The translations under genes and the position numbers were made by a program. From Alphaproteobacteria bacterium (GTDB taxonomy: Bacteria > Pseudomonadota > Alphaproteobacteria > Micavibrionales > Micavibrionaceae): a stretch of DNA of 43,629 bases. Position 1 is the first letter of the stretch, and every line of letters starts with the position of its first letter. A model generated the notes under the pieces. It did not search any database and was not told the origin of the DNA. It saw only the letters and a list, made by a program, of their open reading frames with translations. Positions 15,339 through 26,254 of the stretch are shown piece by piece. The DNA lies in NCBI GenBank assembly GCA_009995045.1, contig JAACQG010000015.1, forward strand, positions 1 to 43,629, read 5' to 3'.

Positions 15339-18300
15339 ATGGCCCGTTTTTTTATTGATCGTCCGGTTTTTGCCTGGGTTCTTGCTATCATCACAATGCT
15401 GGCGGGAATTCTCGCCATTCGCTCACTCCCCATTGAGCAATATCCAAAGGTCGCGCCACCCACGGTCAGCGTCAGCGCGGCTTATCCCGGTGCATCCGCC
15501 GAGACGGTCGAAAACGCAGTCACGCAGATCATTGAACAGCGGCTAACCGGTATCGACAATTTACGCTATTTCTCCTCAAACAGCGCAGACGGCACAATGA
15601 GCATCACGCTCACCTTCGAACCCGAAGCAGACCCCGACACCGCGCAAGTTCAAACACAAAATAAAGTGCAAGGCGCAATCCCGCTTCTTCCCCAAGAGGT
15701 GCAGCAACAAGGTGTAACGGTCACCAAATCCAATGACACATTCCTTTTGGTCGTCGGCTTGTATTCAGACGATGAAAGCTACTCCCAAGGTGAGCTTAGT
15801 GATATACTCGTCTCGGATTTCCGTGACACCCTATCACGCGTAAACGGAGTGGGGAGCGTTCAGGTCTTTGGCTCTCAACATGCAATGCGCATATGGCTCG
15901 ACCCCGCCAAACTCTATAGCTATAACATGACACCGATCGATGTCAGCGCCGCCATTCAAGTGCAAAACACCGATGTTTCTGCGGGACAATTAGGCGGCAT
16001 GCCCGCAGTCGAAGGCCAGCAAATCAACGCGACAATCAACGCACAATCGCGCTTGCAAACAGCTGAAGATTTCAAAAACATCATTTTACGTGTCAACGAA
16101 GATGGCTCACAAGTGCGCCTAAGTGATGTATCACGCGTAGAAATCGGCTCGGAATCATATGACCGCATCGTGCGCTATAAGCGTAAACCCGCCAGTGGTA
16201 TCGCGATCAGTTTGGCGACGGGCGCAAATGCGCTGAAAACCGCCGACCTTGTCAAGGAGCGTGTCGCCGAATTACAGGAATTCCTGCCCCAAGGCGTTGA
16301 AGTTATTTACCCTTACGATACAACCCCCTTCGTTGAACTATCAATTGAATCGGTTGTACACACCCTTATCGAAGCCGTGTTCCTTGTGTTCTTGGTGATG
16401 TTGCTGTTTTTACAAAATTTCAGGGCAACCTTGATCCCGACTATCGCTGTTCCGGTGGTTTTGCTCGGTACATTCGCGATTTTGGCCGCGTTCGGCTTTA
16501 CGATTAACACTCTGACAATGTTCGCCATGGTCTTGGCAATCGGTCTTTTGGTTGATGACGCGATTGTTGTGGTCGAAAACGTTGAACGCATCATGAGCGA
16601 AGAGGGGTTATCCCCGAAAGAAGCCACGCGTAAATCAATGGATCAAATCACGGGCGCACTGATCGGTATCGCTGTCGTTCTGTCGACGGTCTTTATTCCT
16701 ATGGCCTTCTTTAGCGGGTCTGCTGGCGCGATTTATAAACAATTTTCCATCACAATCGTGTCTGCGATGGTGCTATCTGTGGCTGTTGCCTTGATCTTGT
16801 CACCATCATTATGCGCCACAATCCTTAAACAGGAAAAAGAAGGAAAACGTAGAAAAGATACAGGCTTCTTCGGCGCGTTTAACCGCGGCTTCAATAAAGT
16901 CCGCAGCGGATATGAGAAATCAACATCATATATTGCCCGCCGCGCGATCCGCTTTTTTGTTTTGTATTTGGTTTTGATCGGAGGACTTGTTTACGGCTTC
17001 ATGAGCATTCCGTCATCATTCCTGCCGGATGAAGATCAGGGCTTTTTGTTCATGATGGTTAACACCCCTGCTGGCTCTACCGCGTCACGCACCTTGGAAT
17101 CAGTCGTTCAAGTTGAAGATTACCTCCTCGCGCAAGAAAAAGTGGAACATCTCTTCACGGTTGTTGGTTTCAGCTTCGCCGGATCCGCGCAAAACGCCGC
17201 ATTCGGATTTGTCGGTTTAAAAGACTGGGCCGAACGCACTGGTGAAGGCGAAGATGTAAAATCAATCTCCGGTAAAGCGATGGGCGCATTTTCACAAATC
17301 AAAGATGCAAGTGCTTATGCCTTCTTCCCACCGCCAATCCGTGAATTGGGTAACGCATCCGGCTTTGACTTCCAACTTGTCGACCGCGCAGGGTTGGGGC
17401 ATGACACCCTTATGAATGCGCGTAACCAGCTCTTAGGCGCCGCAGCGCAAGATCCGTTGCTTGTTGGTGTAAGACCAAATGGTTTGAATGACGTGCCGCA
17501 ATTTAAGATTAAAATTGATAATGAAAAAGCATCCGCAATGGGCGTATCCATAAGTGATATCAACCGCACATTACAAATCGCGTGGGGCTCTAGCTACGTC
17601 AATGACTTCGTTGATGAAGGACGGATCAAAAAGGTATACATGCAGGGCGACACCCCGCACCGCATGATGCCGGAAGATTTAAATGACTGGTATGTGCGCA
17701 ACACCGCGGGCGAAATGGTTCCCTTCAATGCATTTGCAACGACTGAGTGGACATATGGCTCACCCAAGCTTGAGCGCTTTAACGGCAAATCTTCCCTGAA
17801 TATCCAAGGCGGCGTCGCTCCCGGTGTCAGTACAGGCGACGGCATGAACCAAATTGAAAAAATCGTCGGTAATTTGCCTGAAGGTATCGGGATTGAATGG
17901 TCAGGAATATCCTATGAAGAACGCGCCGCAGGATCACAAGCTCCCGCGCTTTATGGTCTTTCTGTCTTGATCGTGTTCCTCTGTTTGGCTGCACTATATG
18001 AAAGCTGGGCGGTTCCGCTTGCTGTTATGCTCGCTGTGCCTCTTGGTGTTTTGGGCGCAGTCTTGGCCAGTAACATTTTTGGCATGTCGAACGATGTTTA
18101 CTTTCAGGTCGCGCTTTTGACCACCGTCGGCCTTTCCGCAAAGAACGCAATCTTGATTGTAGAATTTGCCAAGGAACTCAAAGAAGAAGGGCATAGCCTT
18201 ATGGAGGCTGTCGCAACGGCGGCGCGTTTACGCTTCCGTCCTATCATTATGACCTCCATGGCTTTCACGCTTGGCGTTACCCCGCTTGCTCTTGCAAACG

Positions 18301-18452
18301 GCGCAGGCGCAGCCAGCCAGAACGCAATTGGTATCGCCGTGATGGGCGGAATGCTCGCTGCAACGTTTTTAGCGATATTCTTTGTTCCTATGTTTTATGT
18401 TACAGTCGAAAAAGTATTCCATAAGGAAAAAGTGCAAGAGGAAGACGCATAA
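15339..18452 (+). CDS. RND multidrug efflux pump, HAE1 family (AcrB/MexB type)
   Basis: A 1037-residue inner-membrane proton-driven exporter, full length for AcrB. The start [14 protein letters not shown] and the [13 protein letters not shown] stretch are standard. The proton-relay aspartates are present as D406 and D407 in [14 protein letters not shown], equivalent to AcrB D407/D408, and the partner lysine is in [17 protein letters not shown]. Two large periplasmic loops carry the porter domains. The C-terminal membrane half ends at about residue 1028. The stop overlaps the ATG of the outer-membrane factor by one base, so translation is coupled. With the adaptor and channel it forms a complete tripartite drug pump under the divergent TetR regulator. 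Confidence 0.96.
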   Translation: MARFFIDRPVFAWVLAIITMLAGILAIRSLPIEQYPKVAPPTVSVSAAYPGASAETVENAVTQIIEQRLTGIDNLRYFSSNSADGTMSITLTFEPEADPDTAQVQTQNKVQGAIPLLPQEVQQQGVTVTKSNDTFLLVVGLYSDDESYSQGELSDILVSDFRDTLSRVNGVGSVQVFGSQHAMRIWLDPAKLYSYNMTPIDVSAAIQVQNTDVSAGQLGGMPAVEGQQINATINAQSRLQTAEDFKNIILRVNEDGSQVRLSDVSRVEIGSESYDRIVRYKRKPASGIAISLATGANALKTADLVKERVAELQEFLPQGVEVIYPYDTTPFVELSIESVVHTLIEAVFLVFLVMLLFLQNFRATLIPTIAVPVVLLGTFAILAAFGFTINTLTMFAMVLAIGLLVDDAIVVVENVERIMSEEGLSPKEATRKSMDQITGALIGIAVVLSTVFIPMAFFSGSAGAIYKQFSITIVSAMVLSVAVALILSPSLCATILKQEKEGKRRKDTGFFGAFNRGFNKVRSGYEKSTSYIARRAIRFFVLYLVLIGGLVYGFMSIPSSFLPDEDQGFLFMMVNTPAGSTASRTLESVVQVEDYLLAQEKVEHLFTVVGFSFAGSAQNAAFGFVGLKDWAERTGEGEDVKSISGKAMGAFSQIKDASAYAFFPPPIRELGNASGFDFQLVDRAGLGHDTLMNARNQLLGAAAQDPLLVGVRPNGLNDVPQFKIKIDNEKASAMGVSISDINRTLQIAWGSSYVNDFVDEGRIKKVYMQGDTPHRMMPEDLNDWYVRNTAGEMVPFNAFATTEWTYGSPKLERFNGKSSLNIQGGVAPGVSTGDGMNQIEKIVGNLPEGIGIEWSGISYEERAAGSQAPALYGLSVLIVFLCLAALYESWAVPLAVMLAVPLGVLGAVLASNIFGMSNDVYFQVALLTTVGLSAKNAILIVEFAKELKEEGHSLMEAVATAARLRFRPIIMTSMAFTLGVTPLALANGAGAASQNAIGIAVMGGMLAATFLAIFFVPMFYVTVEKVFHKEKVQEEDA

Positions 18453-19876
18453 TGAAGCCAGTATTAAAATTGACAGCACTACTTGCGTTGGGCACTAGCC
18501 TCCCTGCATGCACGATGATCCCTGACTATGTGAAGCCCAGCTTTTCATCCGCCAAGGAATGGAGCAGCATTCCCGGCTACACCACAGTTGAAGGAAACAT
18601 GGCGGCGCAAAGCCTAAGCTGGAAAGAGTTTTTCAATGACCCGGCGCTCTATCAATTGATTGAGATATCGCTTGAAAATAACAAAGACCTAAAGCTCGCG
18701 GCGCTCAATATTCAAGAAGCAAGAAGCCTATACCGCATCGAAAGAGCCGACATCCTCCCATCGCTCAATGCAAATGGCGGCGCGACATATAGAAACTCCT
18801 CCGATGAAAGCAGCCCAACAGGGCGCGCCGCAAAAAGCGAAACATACGAAGCCAATTTGGGCATTACCTCATACGAAATCGACCTCTTCGGACGCCTTCG
18901 CAGCCAAAACGAAGCCGCTTTGAATGAATATTTCTCAACACAAGCCGCGCGTGATGTTGTTCAAAACGCGCTCGTCGCCGAGGTCGCAAATGCCTACCTT
19001 CAATTGCTAACCGACCAAGAGCTACTGGCTCTGACCGAACAAACGCTTGAGGCGCAACTCAATACATATGACCTTCTTTCAAGAACACGTGATGAGGGCA
19101 TCGCAACGGAATCCGATGTATCTCGCGCACAAACGGCCGTAGAAACCGCGCGTGTGAATTTGCATCAATACCGCCGATTTGTACAACAAGACAAAAATGC
19201 GCTTACACTCCTATTGGGCGTTGCGCATGATGACGCGATGATCCCTCAGTCAGATATTGAAAATATCCAATTGCCCGAAAATATCGGCGTTGGCCTCCCC
19301 TCAGAAGTGTTAATTGGTCGCCCTGATGTACGCCAAGCCGAATACACTCTGATGGCACGTAACGCCGATATCGGCGCAGCGCGTGCAGCTTTCTTCCCAA
19401 GCATATCGCTCACCGGAAGCTATGGCTTCGCAAGTGAGGGCCTCTCCAAACTCTTTACCAGCGGCGGCCTGGGCGCATGGGCATTTTTGCCGCAAATTAC
19501 ATTGCCAATCTTTAATAACGGATCAAACCAAGCGAACTTAGATTTAGCTGAAATCCGCAAGGAAAAGGCGATTGTACAATATGAACAAGTTGTGCAAACC
19601 GCATTCCGTGAAGTCGCGGATGAGCTTGCCGCTCGTGCAACCCTGACCGAACAGCTAAACGCACAAATACGTTTGGTCGAAGCGGCGCAACGCGTCTATG
19701 ACGTATCCGAAGCACGCTATAAATCAGGTATCGATAGCTTCCTAAGCGTTCTCGATGCTCAACGCGAGCTATACACCTATCAGCAACAAGAGATTGAGGT
19801 AAAGCGCCAGCGCCTATCCAATCTCGTCAATTTGTACAAGGTTGTAGGCGGCGGCGTTTCGGAGGATCGTCCTTAA
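18452..19876 (+). CDS. outer-membrane efflux lipoprotein (OprM/NodT type)
   Basis: A 474-residue outer-membrane factor of the TolC superfamily. A signal peptide with lipobox LPAC gives lipid-anchored C20, then DYVKP and WKEFFNDPALYQLIEISLEN typical of NodT proteins. Two internal repeats of long helices and strands follow (about 60-250 and 260-465), with GRPDVRQAEYTLMARNADIGAA at the repeat junction and the FPSISLTGSYG strand. It shares one base with the RND stop codon. It is the only outer-membrane factor in the window, so it may also serve the second RND pump encoded just downstream. Confidence 0.94.
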   Translation: MKPVLKLTALLALGTSLPACTMIPDYVKPSFSSAKEWSSIPGYTTVEGNMAAQSLSWKEFFNDPALYQLIEISLENNKDLKLAALNIQEARSLYRIERADILPSLNANGGATYRNSSDESSPTGRAAKSETYEANLGITSYEIDLFGRLRSQNEAALNEYFSTQAARDVVQNALVAEVANAYLQLLTDQELLALTEQTLEAQLNTYDLLSRTRDEGIATESDVSRAQTAVETARVNLHQYRRFVQQDKNALTLLLGVAHDDAMIPQSDIENIQLPENIGVGLPSEVLIGRPDVRQAEYTLMARNADIGAARAAFFPSISLTGSYGFASEGLSKLFTSGGLGAWAFLPQITLPIFNNGSNQANLDLAEIRKEKAIVQYEQVVQTAFREVADELAARATLTEQLNAQIRLVEAAQRVYDVSEARYKSGIDSFLSVLDAQRELYTYQQQEIEVKRQRLSNLVNLYKVVGGGVSEDRP

Positions 19877-19900
19877 CTGATCTCATTGAAAAAGCTGAAT

Positions 19901-19930
19901 AAATTATAATTTCGAAGGGAATTATAATTT
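19901..19930. promoter_or_regulatory. paired AT palindromes upstream of the second efflux operon
   Basis: AAATTATAATTT at 19901-19912 is a perfect palindrome, and AATTATAATT recurs at 19920-19929, 19 bases further on. Read together they can also fold into an 11-pair hairpin with the loop TCGAAGGG. Because there is no G-C core and no clean T run, tandem regulator sites fit better than a terminator. A weak TTGATT, 16 bases, TATCTT promoter lies just downstream (19946-19973). The rest of the 298-base gap to the next gene holds nothing else I can support. Confidence 0.4.
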
Positions 19931-20174
19931 TATGCGTATCACGTATTGATTATTGGAGTGCGAGTTTTATCTTACTTCTATGATACTTAATTAATGCGAA
20001 GTGGTATAAAACCCTTGATACAAAAGCCTTACAAAAAAGACTGGTTAATAGGGAACGATTCTATACCCAAATTTTCTGCCTCCGCATCAATAATGCTTAT
20101 GCACTATTGCGTGCTGTCCCAAACCGATACTCAAAATCTCTCGCCCATTCTTCTCAATAAAAAGGATTACAACA

Positions 20175-21278
20175 ATGCGCACCCTTAAACTGGCGTTATG
20201 CATGATCACCTTTGCAACAAGCATAAGCGCGGCGGCTCTTGCGCAAGACAAAGCAGAATCCGCAACACCGGTCGTTGTGACCGAAGTCAAACGCAGCTCT
20301 TTTGCTGACGAAGTTGAAGCCCTTGGCACACTTAAAGCCAATGAAAGTGTCGATTTAGCCTCTTCTGTGACAGAATTGGTGACAAAAATTTCCTTTGAAG
20401 ACAACCAAACCGTAAAACAAGGCGATATCCTTTTAGAAATGGACGCCGCAGAAGAATTAGCGGAGCTTGAAGAGCAAAAATCTTTCTTGAATGAGGCCGA
20501 GCGTCAAGTCAACCGCCTCTCTCCACTCGTATCCAAGGGAGCCGCATCCGCATCTGTTCTTGATGAAAGCAAACGCGTAGCCGCCGGCGCAAAGGCACGT
20601 GTCGACGCAACCCAAGCCCGCATCAATCAGCGTATCATTAAAGCCCCCTATGATGGAGTTCTAGGCCTACGCAATATTAGCGTCGGCGCACTTGCTCAAC
20701 CCGGATCTATGATCACCACGATTGATGACGTCACCGTAATGAAGCTGGATTTCTCGGTGCCGGAAGTTTTCTTATCGACCCTAAAGCCAGGCGTAATTAT
20801 TGAAGCAACAACACAGGCCTATCCTGAGGATGTATTCAAAGGCGAAATCGCAAATGTCGACAGCCGCATTGATCCAGTGACACGTTCAATTGAAGCCCGC
20901 GCAATCATTGATAACGCAGATGGCAAGCTAAAGCCCGGCCTATTAATGCATGTGGTACTACAAAAAAATCCACGAAAAGCCCTGATCATCCCCGAAGAAA
21001 CATTAACCGCCAATGGCGCTGATAACTATGTGCTTGTTGTCACCACAACGGACGGAAAAACGAGTGCAGAGCGCCGTAAGGTTGAGCTAGGCGCACGTCA
21101 ATTCGGCAGTGTAGAAATTTTATCAGGCCTCGAAGAAGGCGAAAAAATTGTGACCCACGGCACTATGCGTGTACGCCCCGGTGCACCGCTTAAAATCACC
21201 GCTGTTCAAAAAGATAACGAGCCGCTCAAAGAGTTATTAGAGCAAAACAATTCCGACCAGAAAAAGGCCGCGCAATAA
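20175..21278 (+). CDS. RND efflux periplasmic adaptor (second pump)
   Basis: A 367-residue membrane-fusion protein. It has a cleavable Sec signal peptide ending in ALAQ instead of a lipobox, unlike the first adaptor. The lipoyl start reads VEALGTLKANESVDLASSV and the second half reads KAPYDGVLGLRNISVGALAQPG. A hairpin of about 70 residues lies between them, shorter than in AcrA. The beta-barrel part carries the VDSRIDPVTRSIEARA motif common to MexH/VexE-like adaptors, followed by LKPGLLMHVVL. The C-terminus is a charged tail. Its stop overlaps the RND ATG by one base. The exported compounds are unknown. Confidence 0.94.
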   Translation: MRTLKLALCMITFATSISAAALAQDKAESATPVVVTEVKRSSFADEVEALGTLKANESVDLASSVTELVTKISFEDNQTVKQGDILLEMDAAEELAELEEQKSFLNEAERQVNRLSPLVSKGAASASVLDESKRVAAGAKARVDATQARINQRIIKAPYDGVLGLRNISVGALAQPGSMITTIDDVTVMKLDFSVPEVFLSTLKPGVIIEATTQAYPEDVFKGEIANVDSRIDPVTRSIEARAIIDNADGKLKPGLLMHVVLQKNPRKALIIPEETLTANGADNYVLVVTTTDGKTSAERRKVELGARQFGSVEILSGLEEGEKIVTHGTMRVRPGAPLKITAVQKDNEPLKELLEQNNSDQKKAAQ

Positions 21279-24200
21279 TGCTAATTTCCGATATCTCCGT
21301 AAAACGCCCCGTTTTCGCCAGTGTTATATCGCTGTTGCTCATCGCATTTGGCCTTGTGTCATTTGACCGTTTATCATTGCGCGAATATCCTGACATAGAC
21401 CCTCCCATTGTCACCGTTGAGGTCGAATATCCCGGCGCGCCCGCCAATGTCGTGGAAACCCGTGTTACAGAATTAATCGAAGAACGCATCGCGGGCGTGG
21501 AGGGGATTGAATTTGTTGAATCATCCTCACAAGACGGCCAATCAAACGTTACCATCCAATTTTCAATCAACCGCGATGTGAACGAGGCCGCCAATGACGT
21601 GCGCGATCGCATATCCGGCATCCAGGACAATCTGCCCGAAGAAGCAGAACCACCAGAGGTTCAAAAAGTCGACAGCAACGATGACGTTATCATTTGGCAA
21701 AACCTATCCAGCGACACCATGACCGTGCCAGAGCTAACCGATTATGCGGAGCGCTATCTGGTTGATCAATATTCTGCCTTAGACGGGGTTGCACGTATCC
21801 GCGTTGGCGGCGGCTTGCGCTATGCTATGCGCGTCTGGCTGGATCGTAAAGCTCTGGCGGCGCGCAATCTGACCGCGAACGATGTGGAGCGTGCGATGCG
21901 TTCGGAAAACGTGGAACTTCCCGCAGGAAGCCTGCAATCAGACGAGCGCATTTTCAAAGCACGCGTTGAGCGCAATTTCCAAGCCCCCGAAGATTTCGCA
22001 AAATTAGTGCTAGCGCGCGGTGATGATGGATACCTTGTGCGCTTGGGTGATGTGGCGCGCGTGGAAAAAGGTGTCGAAGAAGACCGCATCATGTTCCGCG
22101 GCAATGAAATACCCATGGTTGGCATCGGCGTCATTAAGCAATCAACCGCCAACACAATTGATGTATCTGACGCCACCAAACAACTGACCGATAAACTGGT
22201 GAAAAGCCTGCCCGAAGGGATGAATATCTCACAAAGCTACGACGCGGCAGTCTTCATCGAGGCATCAATCGCGGAAGTCTATAAGACATTATTCATCGCA
22301 ATCGGCTGCGTTGTGTTTGTAATTTATATATTTTTAGGGAGCGTCCGCGCGATGCTCATCCCTGCCGTAACCGTGCCCGTCTCGGTAATCGCATCTTTCA
22401 TTGTTATTTACGCGCTCGGCTTTTCAATCAACTTGTTGACCCTGTTGGCGCTGGTGCTGGCGATTGGCTTGGTCGTGGATGATGCGATTGTCATGCTCGA
22501 AAATATCGTACGCAGGATACAGGAAAAAGGCGAAACCCCTTTGGTTGCTGCCTATAAAGGCGCACGCCAAGTTGGCTTTGCCGTTGTCGCAACAACGCTT
22601 GTTTTGATTGCAGTGTTTGTGCCTATTACCTTTCTAGAAGGGGATATCGGACGCCTCTTCACCGAATTTGCTCTTACCATTGCCGCCGCGGTCGGTTTCT
22701 CATCGCTCGTCGCTTTGACCCTTGTGCCCGTCATGGCATCAAAGATTTTGAAAAAGGCAGACCCTGAAAACGATAAACCCAATGCTTTTTTACGCACAAT
22801 TGAATCCGTATTCGGTGCAATGCGACGCGGATACATGACAGTTTTGATAAAATGCCTGCGCTATCCGCTCGTTATGATCGCAATGTTTCTTGCTCTCTTT
22901 GGCGGTGCAGGATGGCTGTATTTCAATGTCACTCAAGAATTCACCCCCCAAGAAGATCGCGGCGCATTCTTCGTCATTGTTAACGCCCCCGAAGGTTCAA
23001 GCTATTCCTATATCGAGGAATATATGGATGTGATCGAAGAGCGCCTTATGCCATATGTCGATAGCGGTGAATTTAAGCGCCTCCTCATCCGCGCGCCACG
23101 TGGCTTTGGTAATATCGAAAACTTCAACAGCGGCTTTGTGATTGTTATCTTGGAAGATTGGGCAAGCCGACGTTCCGCGTTTACGATCATGGATGAAGTG
23201 CGTGTGAAACTCTCTGACCTACCCGGCATACGTGCCTTTCCCGTGATGCGACAAGGCCTCGGCGGCGGCGCGCAAAAGCCCGTACAATTCGTGCTCGGCG
23301 GATCAACCTATGAAGAACTGGCCGAGTGGCGCGATATTATCTTGCAAAAAATTGAAGAGAATAACCCCGGATTCGAAGGGTTGGACAGTGATTACAAAGA
23401 AACACGCCCACAAATTGATTTCACCGTCGATTACGACCGCGCCGCAGATTTAGGCGTCAGCATCTCGGAAATTGGTGAAACCTTGCAGACATTAATGGGC
23501 GGGCGAAACGTCACGACATTCATGGATAATGGCGAGGAATACGACGTTGTGATCGAAGGTGGGCGAAGCACACAAACATCATTCAGCGATATCAAAAGCA
23601 TCTATGTTCGATCAGAACGCACAGGAGAGCTGATCCCGCTGTCTAATCTGGTCAAGATCACCGAATACGGCGCAGCGGAAACATTGTCCCGTTACAACCG
23701 CATCCGCGCAATCACATTGGAAGCAAATTTGAAAGAAGGCTACGCACTCGGCGACGCATTGACGCATTTAGAAAATCTAGTGCGCGAAAATTTGCCCGAA
23801 GAAGCGGTCATCGACTATAAAGGGCAAAGCCGTGATTTTATCACCTCCGGCAATTCCATCATATTCGTCTTCATGCTCGGCCTCGCTGTGGTGTTTTTAG
23901 TCCTCGCCGCACAATTCGAAAGCTACATCCATCCGCTTGTTATCATGCTGACTGTGCCACTGGCGACTGGTGGTGGCTTGTTCGGGCTATATGTCATGGG
24001 CGGCACGCTCAACATATATTCCCAAATCGGATTGATCATGCTGGTCGGCCTTGCCGCTAAAAATGGAATTTTGATTGTTGAATTTGCCAACCAATTGCGC
24101 GACGAGGGCGTCAGATTTTCACGCGCCCTCGTGCAGGCATCAGAGGTGCGTTTCCGTCCCATCCTTATGACGGGTTTAACAACCATCGCCGGAACCATCC

Positions 24201-24385
24201 CGCTTATCTTATCCAGTGGTGCAGGTGCGGAAACACGCATATCAATCGGCATCGTTGTCCTTTTCGGTGTTTTGGCCGCTACCATTTTCACACTGTTTAT
24301 TGTGCCAGCCGCCTACAGCCTCATTGCGCGCAAAACCGGCTCCCCGAAAGCGGTGGCAGAGCGCCTTGAAAATGAAATGGAATAA
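21278..24385 (+). CDS. RND efflux pump, HAE1 family (second pump)
   Basis: A 1035-residue inner-membrane RND transporter. Visible are the start SVKRPVFASVISLLLIAFG, the REYPDIDPP motif and the proton-relay pair D401/D402 in LVVDDAIVMLENI. The partner lysine is in VGLAAKNGILIVEFANQ, and two large periplasmic loops are present. The sequence resembles the MexI/VexF-like branch more than AcrB. It is coupled to its adaptor by a one-base overlap, and no outer-membrane factor follows. Instead TamA starts 73 bases later on the same strand. The pump may borrow the OprM-type channel encoded upstream. Substrate is not predictable. Confidence 0.95.
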   Translation: MLISDISVKRPVFASVISLLLIAFGLVSFDRLSLREYPDIDPPIVTVEVEYPGAPANVVETRVTELIEERIAGVEGIEFVESSSQDGQSNVTIQFSINRDVNEAANDVRDRISGIQDNLPEEAEPPEVQKVDSNDDVIIWQNLSSDTMTVPELTDYAERYLVDQYSALDGVARIRVGGGLRYAMRVWLDRKALAARNLTANDVERAMRSENVELPAGSLQSDERIFKARVERNFQAPEDFAKLVLARGDDGYLVRLGDVARVEKGVEEDRIMFRGNEIPMVGIGVIKQSTANTIDVSDATKQLTDKLVKSLPEGMNISQSYDAAVFIEASIAEVYKTLFIAIGCVVFVIYIFLGSVRAMLIPAVTVPVSVIASFIVIYALGFSINLLTLLALVLAIGLVVDDAIVMLENIVRRIQEKGETPLVAAYKGARQVGFAVVATTLVLIAVFVPITFLEGDIGRLFTEFALTIAAAVGFSSLVALTLVPVMASKILKKADPENDKPNAFLRTIESVFGAMRRGYMTVLIKCLRYPLVMIAMFLALFGGAGWLYFNVTQEFTPQEDRGAFFVIVNAPEGSSYSYIEEYMDVIEERLMPYVDSGEFKRLLIRAPRGFGNIENFNSGFVIVILEDWASRRSAFTIMDEVRVKLSDLPGIRAFPVMRQGLGGGAQKPVQFVLGGSTYEELAEWRDIILQKIEENNPGFEGLDSDYKETRPQIDFTVDYDRAADLGVSISEIGETLQTLMGGRNVTTFMDNGEEYDVVIEGGRSTQTSFSDIKSIYVRSERTGELIPLSNLVKITEYGAAETLSRYNRIRAITLEANLKEGYALGDALTHLENLVRENLPEEAVIDYKGQSRDFITSGNSIIFVFMLGLAVVFLVLAAQFESYIHPLVIMLTVPLATGGGLFGLYVMGGTLNIYSQIGLIMLVGLAAKNGILIVEFANQLRDEGVRFSRALVQASEVRFRPILMTGLTTIAGTIPLILSSGAGAETRISIGIVVLFGVLAATIFTLFIVPAAYSLIARKTGSPKAVAERLENEME

Positions 24386-24458
24386 GAATTCTAAGCTTAA
24401 ACCCATAATAAAGGCGTTTTGCAATTGTAGAAAATGCAGAACATTGTATGTTTAAAAA

Positions 24459-26243
24459 ATGCTTATACGCCGCGGCTTTTTCTTACGATCCACTATGTTG
24501 TTCGCCAGCATCATAGCCCTTAGCGCATGTCTCGACGACGCGCTTCTCGGTCAGAGCGTAGATTACACAATCCAAGGAGTAAGCGACGACAGCGATGTAA
24601 AAGAATATCTCGATACAATCATCACCGATCGTACCGTTGAAGCCATCGCCTATGACGCTGGCACGGCCAGTTTCGAGCGTGCAGAAACCGCAAGAGAACA
24701 ATCAATCGAAGCGGACCTCCTCAAAGCTTTAAAAGCCAAAGGATTTTATGATGCCCGCGTTCAATTTGAAGACAATCAATCACAAGCCTTAACGGGCATC
24801 TATACGATAGATACAGGAGAAATCTTCACGATATCCGATGTAACAATCGAGCCTGAAAATATGGCGCAATATTTCAACAATGATAGCGTCAGCGCAAACC
24901 AGCCGCTTAAAGCCTTACCGATTTTAAACGCGCAAGCTAAGCTTTATGAGAATGTTCAAAAAGATAAATGCTACTTTTCCATCAATGTAGATCATGAAGT
25001 GATTTTGAACAAAAACACAAAAACCGCTGCGCTAAAATATATCGTGGATGTAGGCGCGCCCGCCACTTTTGGCAAAACAACATTCCAAGGACAAGAAAGC
25101 GTCAAAGACAGCTATCTAAAAAACCTGATGCCATGGAAAGAAGGCGCATGTTTTCGGCGTGAAAAAATCATAAGCCTGAGGAATGCACTCCTCCAAACCG
25201 GATTATTCGTCCGCGCGGACAGCACCTTACCCGAAGCACCCGATGAAAACGGAAATGTCGATATAACCATTACCCTCAAAGAACGCGCCCACCGTAGCGT
25301 AAAAGCAGGCGTTAGCTATTACACCGACGAAGGGGCAGGGATCGTTTTAGGGTGGGAGCATCGCAATTTACGCGGCGGCGGAGAAAAGCTAAACGCAGAG
25401 CTTAATATGAGCCAAATCAACCAAAGCCTAGACGCGGATTTCTCGCAACCTTATTTCTTGCGTAAAGATCAAAGCCTTGAATTAAGCACTGCCCTGCGCA
25501 TGCAAGATACTGACGCGTTCGAAGAAACCGCCCTCGATTTAGGCGCAAGCATCAAACGCCAATTCACCAAAACCCTCTCTGGCAATACAGGTGTGAATTT
25601 AACATTCTCCGAAATCACGGATGAAGAAAGCACCGATACATTCGGTCTCGTGTCATTCCCAAACAGCATCCTATTTGATAATCGCGATGACCCGCTCGAC
25701 CCGCATAAAGGATGGCAGTTAAAGGCAAGCATAGAACCGTTCTATGACGTGCTAGGACAAAGCGATCCCTTCACCAAATTCGAAGCAGGCGGCAGAACTT
25801 ATATTGATCTCAGTGATAAGCCGGATATTGTTCTGGCGGTGCGCGCAAACGCAGGAAGCATTGTCGGCGGCAGTGTCGATGACATCCCTGCAACCGAACG
25901 TTTTTACGCAGGCGGTGGCGGTTCAATTCGCGGCTTCGGCTATCAAGAGGTTGGCCCCTTTAACGATGGCGACCCATCGGGCGGACGTTCGCTCGTAACA
26001 AGCGCGGCCGAGTTTCGTTGGAAATTCACCAAAACCCTTGGCGCCGTTGCCTTCGTCGACGCGGGAAGCGTATCAGAAAGTGTTTCCCCCGATATGAGCG
26101 ACCTATCAATCGGCGCAGGTTTAGGAATGCGCTATTACACAGATTTCGGCCCATTGAGGTTTGATGTGGCGATCCCGATCAACCAACGTGAGAATCTCGA
26201 TCAAAATTATCAATTCTACATTAGCATCGGTCAGGCGTTTTAA
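24459..26243 (+). CDS. tamA: TamA, Omp85-family translocation and assembly outer-membrane protein
   Basis: A 594-residue Omp85 protein that, with TamB, helps insert outer-membrane proteins or move lipids between membranes. After the signal peptide there are about three POTRA repeats (residues 35-270; for example GIYTIDTGEIFTISDV and VGAPATFGKTTFQG). A 16-strand barrel follows, with the lid-lock loop motif GGGGSIRGFGYQEVGP and a C-terminal phenylalanine. The signal peptide ends in LSAC, a lipobox-like motif with C24, which would make it a lipoprotein; I do not know this as a usual TamA trait. The TamB gene follows after 11 bases. The start is the first ATG; no clear ribosome-binding site is visible. 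Confidence 0.92.
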   Translation: MLIRRGFFLRSTMLFASIIALSACLDDALLGQSVDYTIQGVSDDSDVKEYLDTIITDRTVEAIAYDAGTASFERAETAREQSIEADLLKALKAKGFYDARVQFEDNQSQALTGIYTIDTGEIFTISDVTIEPENMAQYFNNDSVSANQPLKALPILNAQAKLYENVQKDKCYFSINVDHEVILNKNTKTAALKYIVDVGAPATFGKTTFQGQESVKDSYLKNLMPWKEGACFRREKIISLRNALLQTGLFVRADSTLPEAPDENGNVDITITLKERAHRSVKAGVSYYTDEGAGIVLGWEHRNLRGGGEKLNAELNMSQINQSLDADFSQPYFLRKDQSLELSTALRMQDTDAFEETALDLGASIKRQFTKTLSGNTGVNLTFSEITDEESTDTFGLVSFPNSILFDNRDDPLDPHKGWQLKASIEPFYDVLGQSDPFTKFEAGGRTYIDLSDKPDIVLAVRANAGSIVGGSVDDIPATERFYAGGGGSIRGFGYQEVGPFNDGDPSGGRSLVTSAAEFRWKFTKTLGAVAFVDAGSVSESVSPDMSDLSIGAGLGMRYYTDFGPLRFDVAIPINQRENLDQNYQFYISIGQAF

Positions 26244-26254
26244 AGGCAGGAGGT

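Noticed and set aside
19994-20188. 64-residue frame between the two efflux operons
   Set aside because: No ribosome-binding site, no recognisable domain, and it runs into the start of the adaptor gene.
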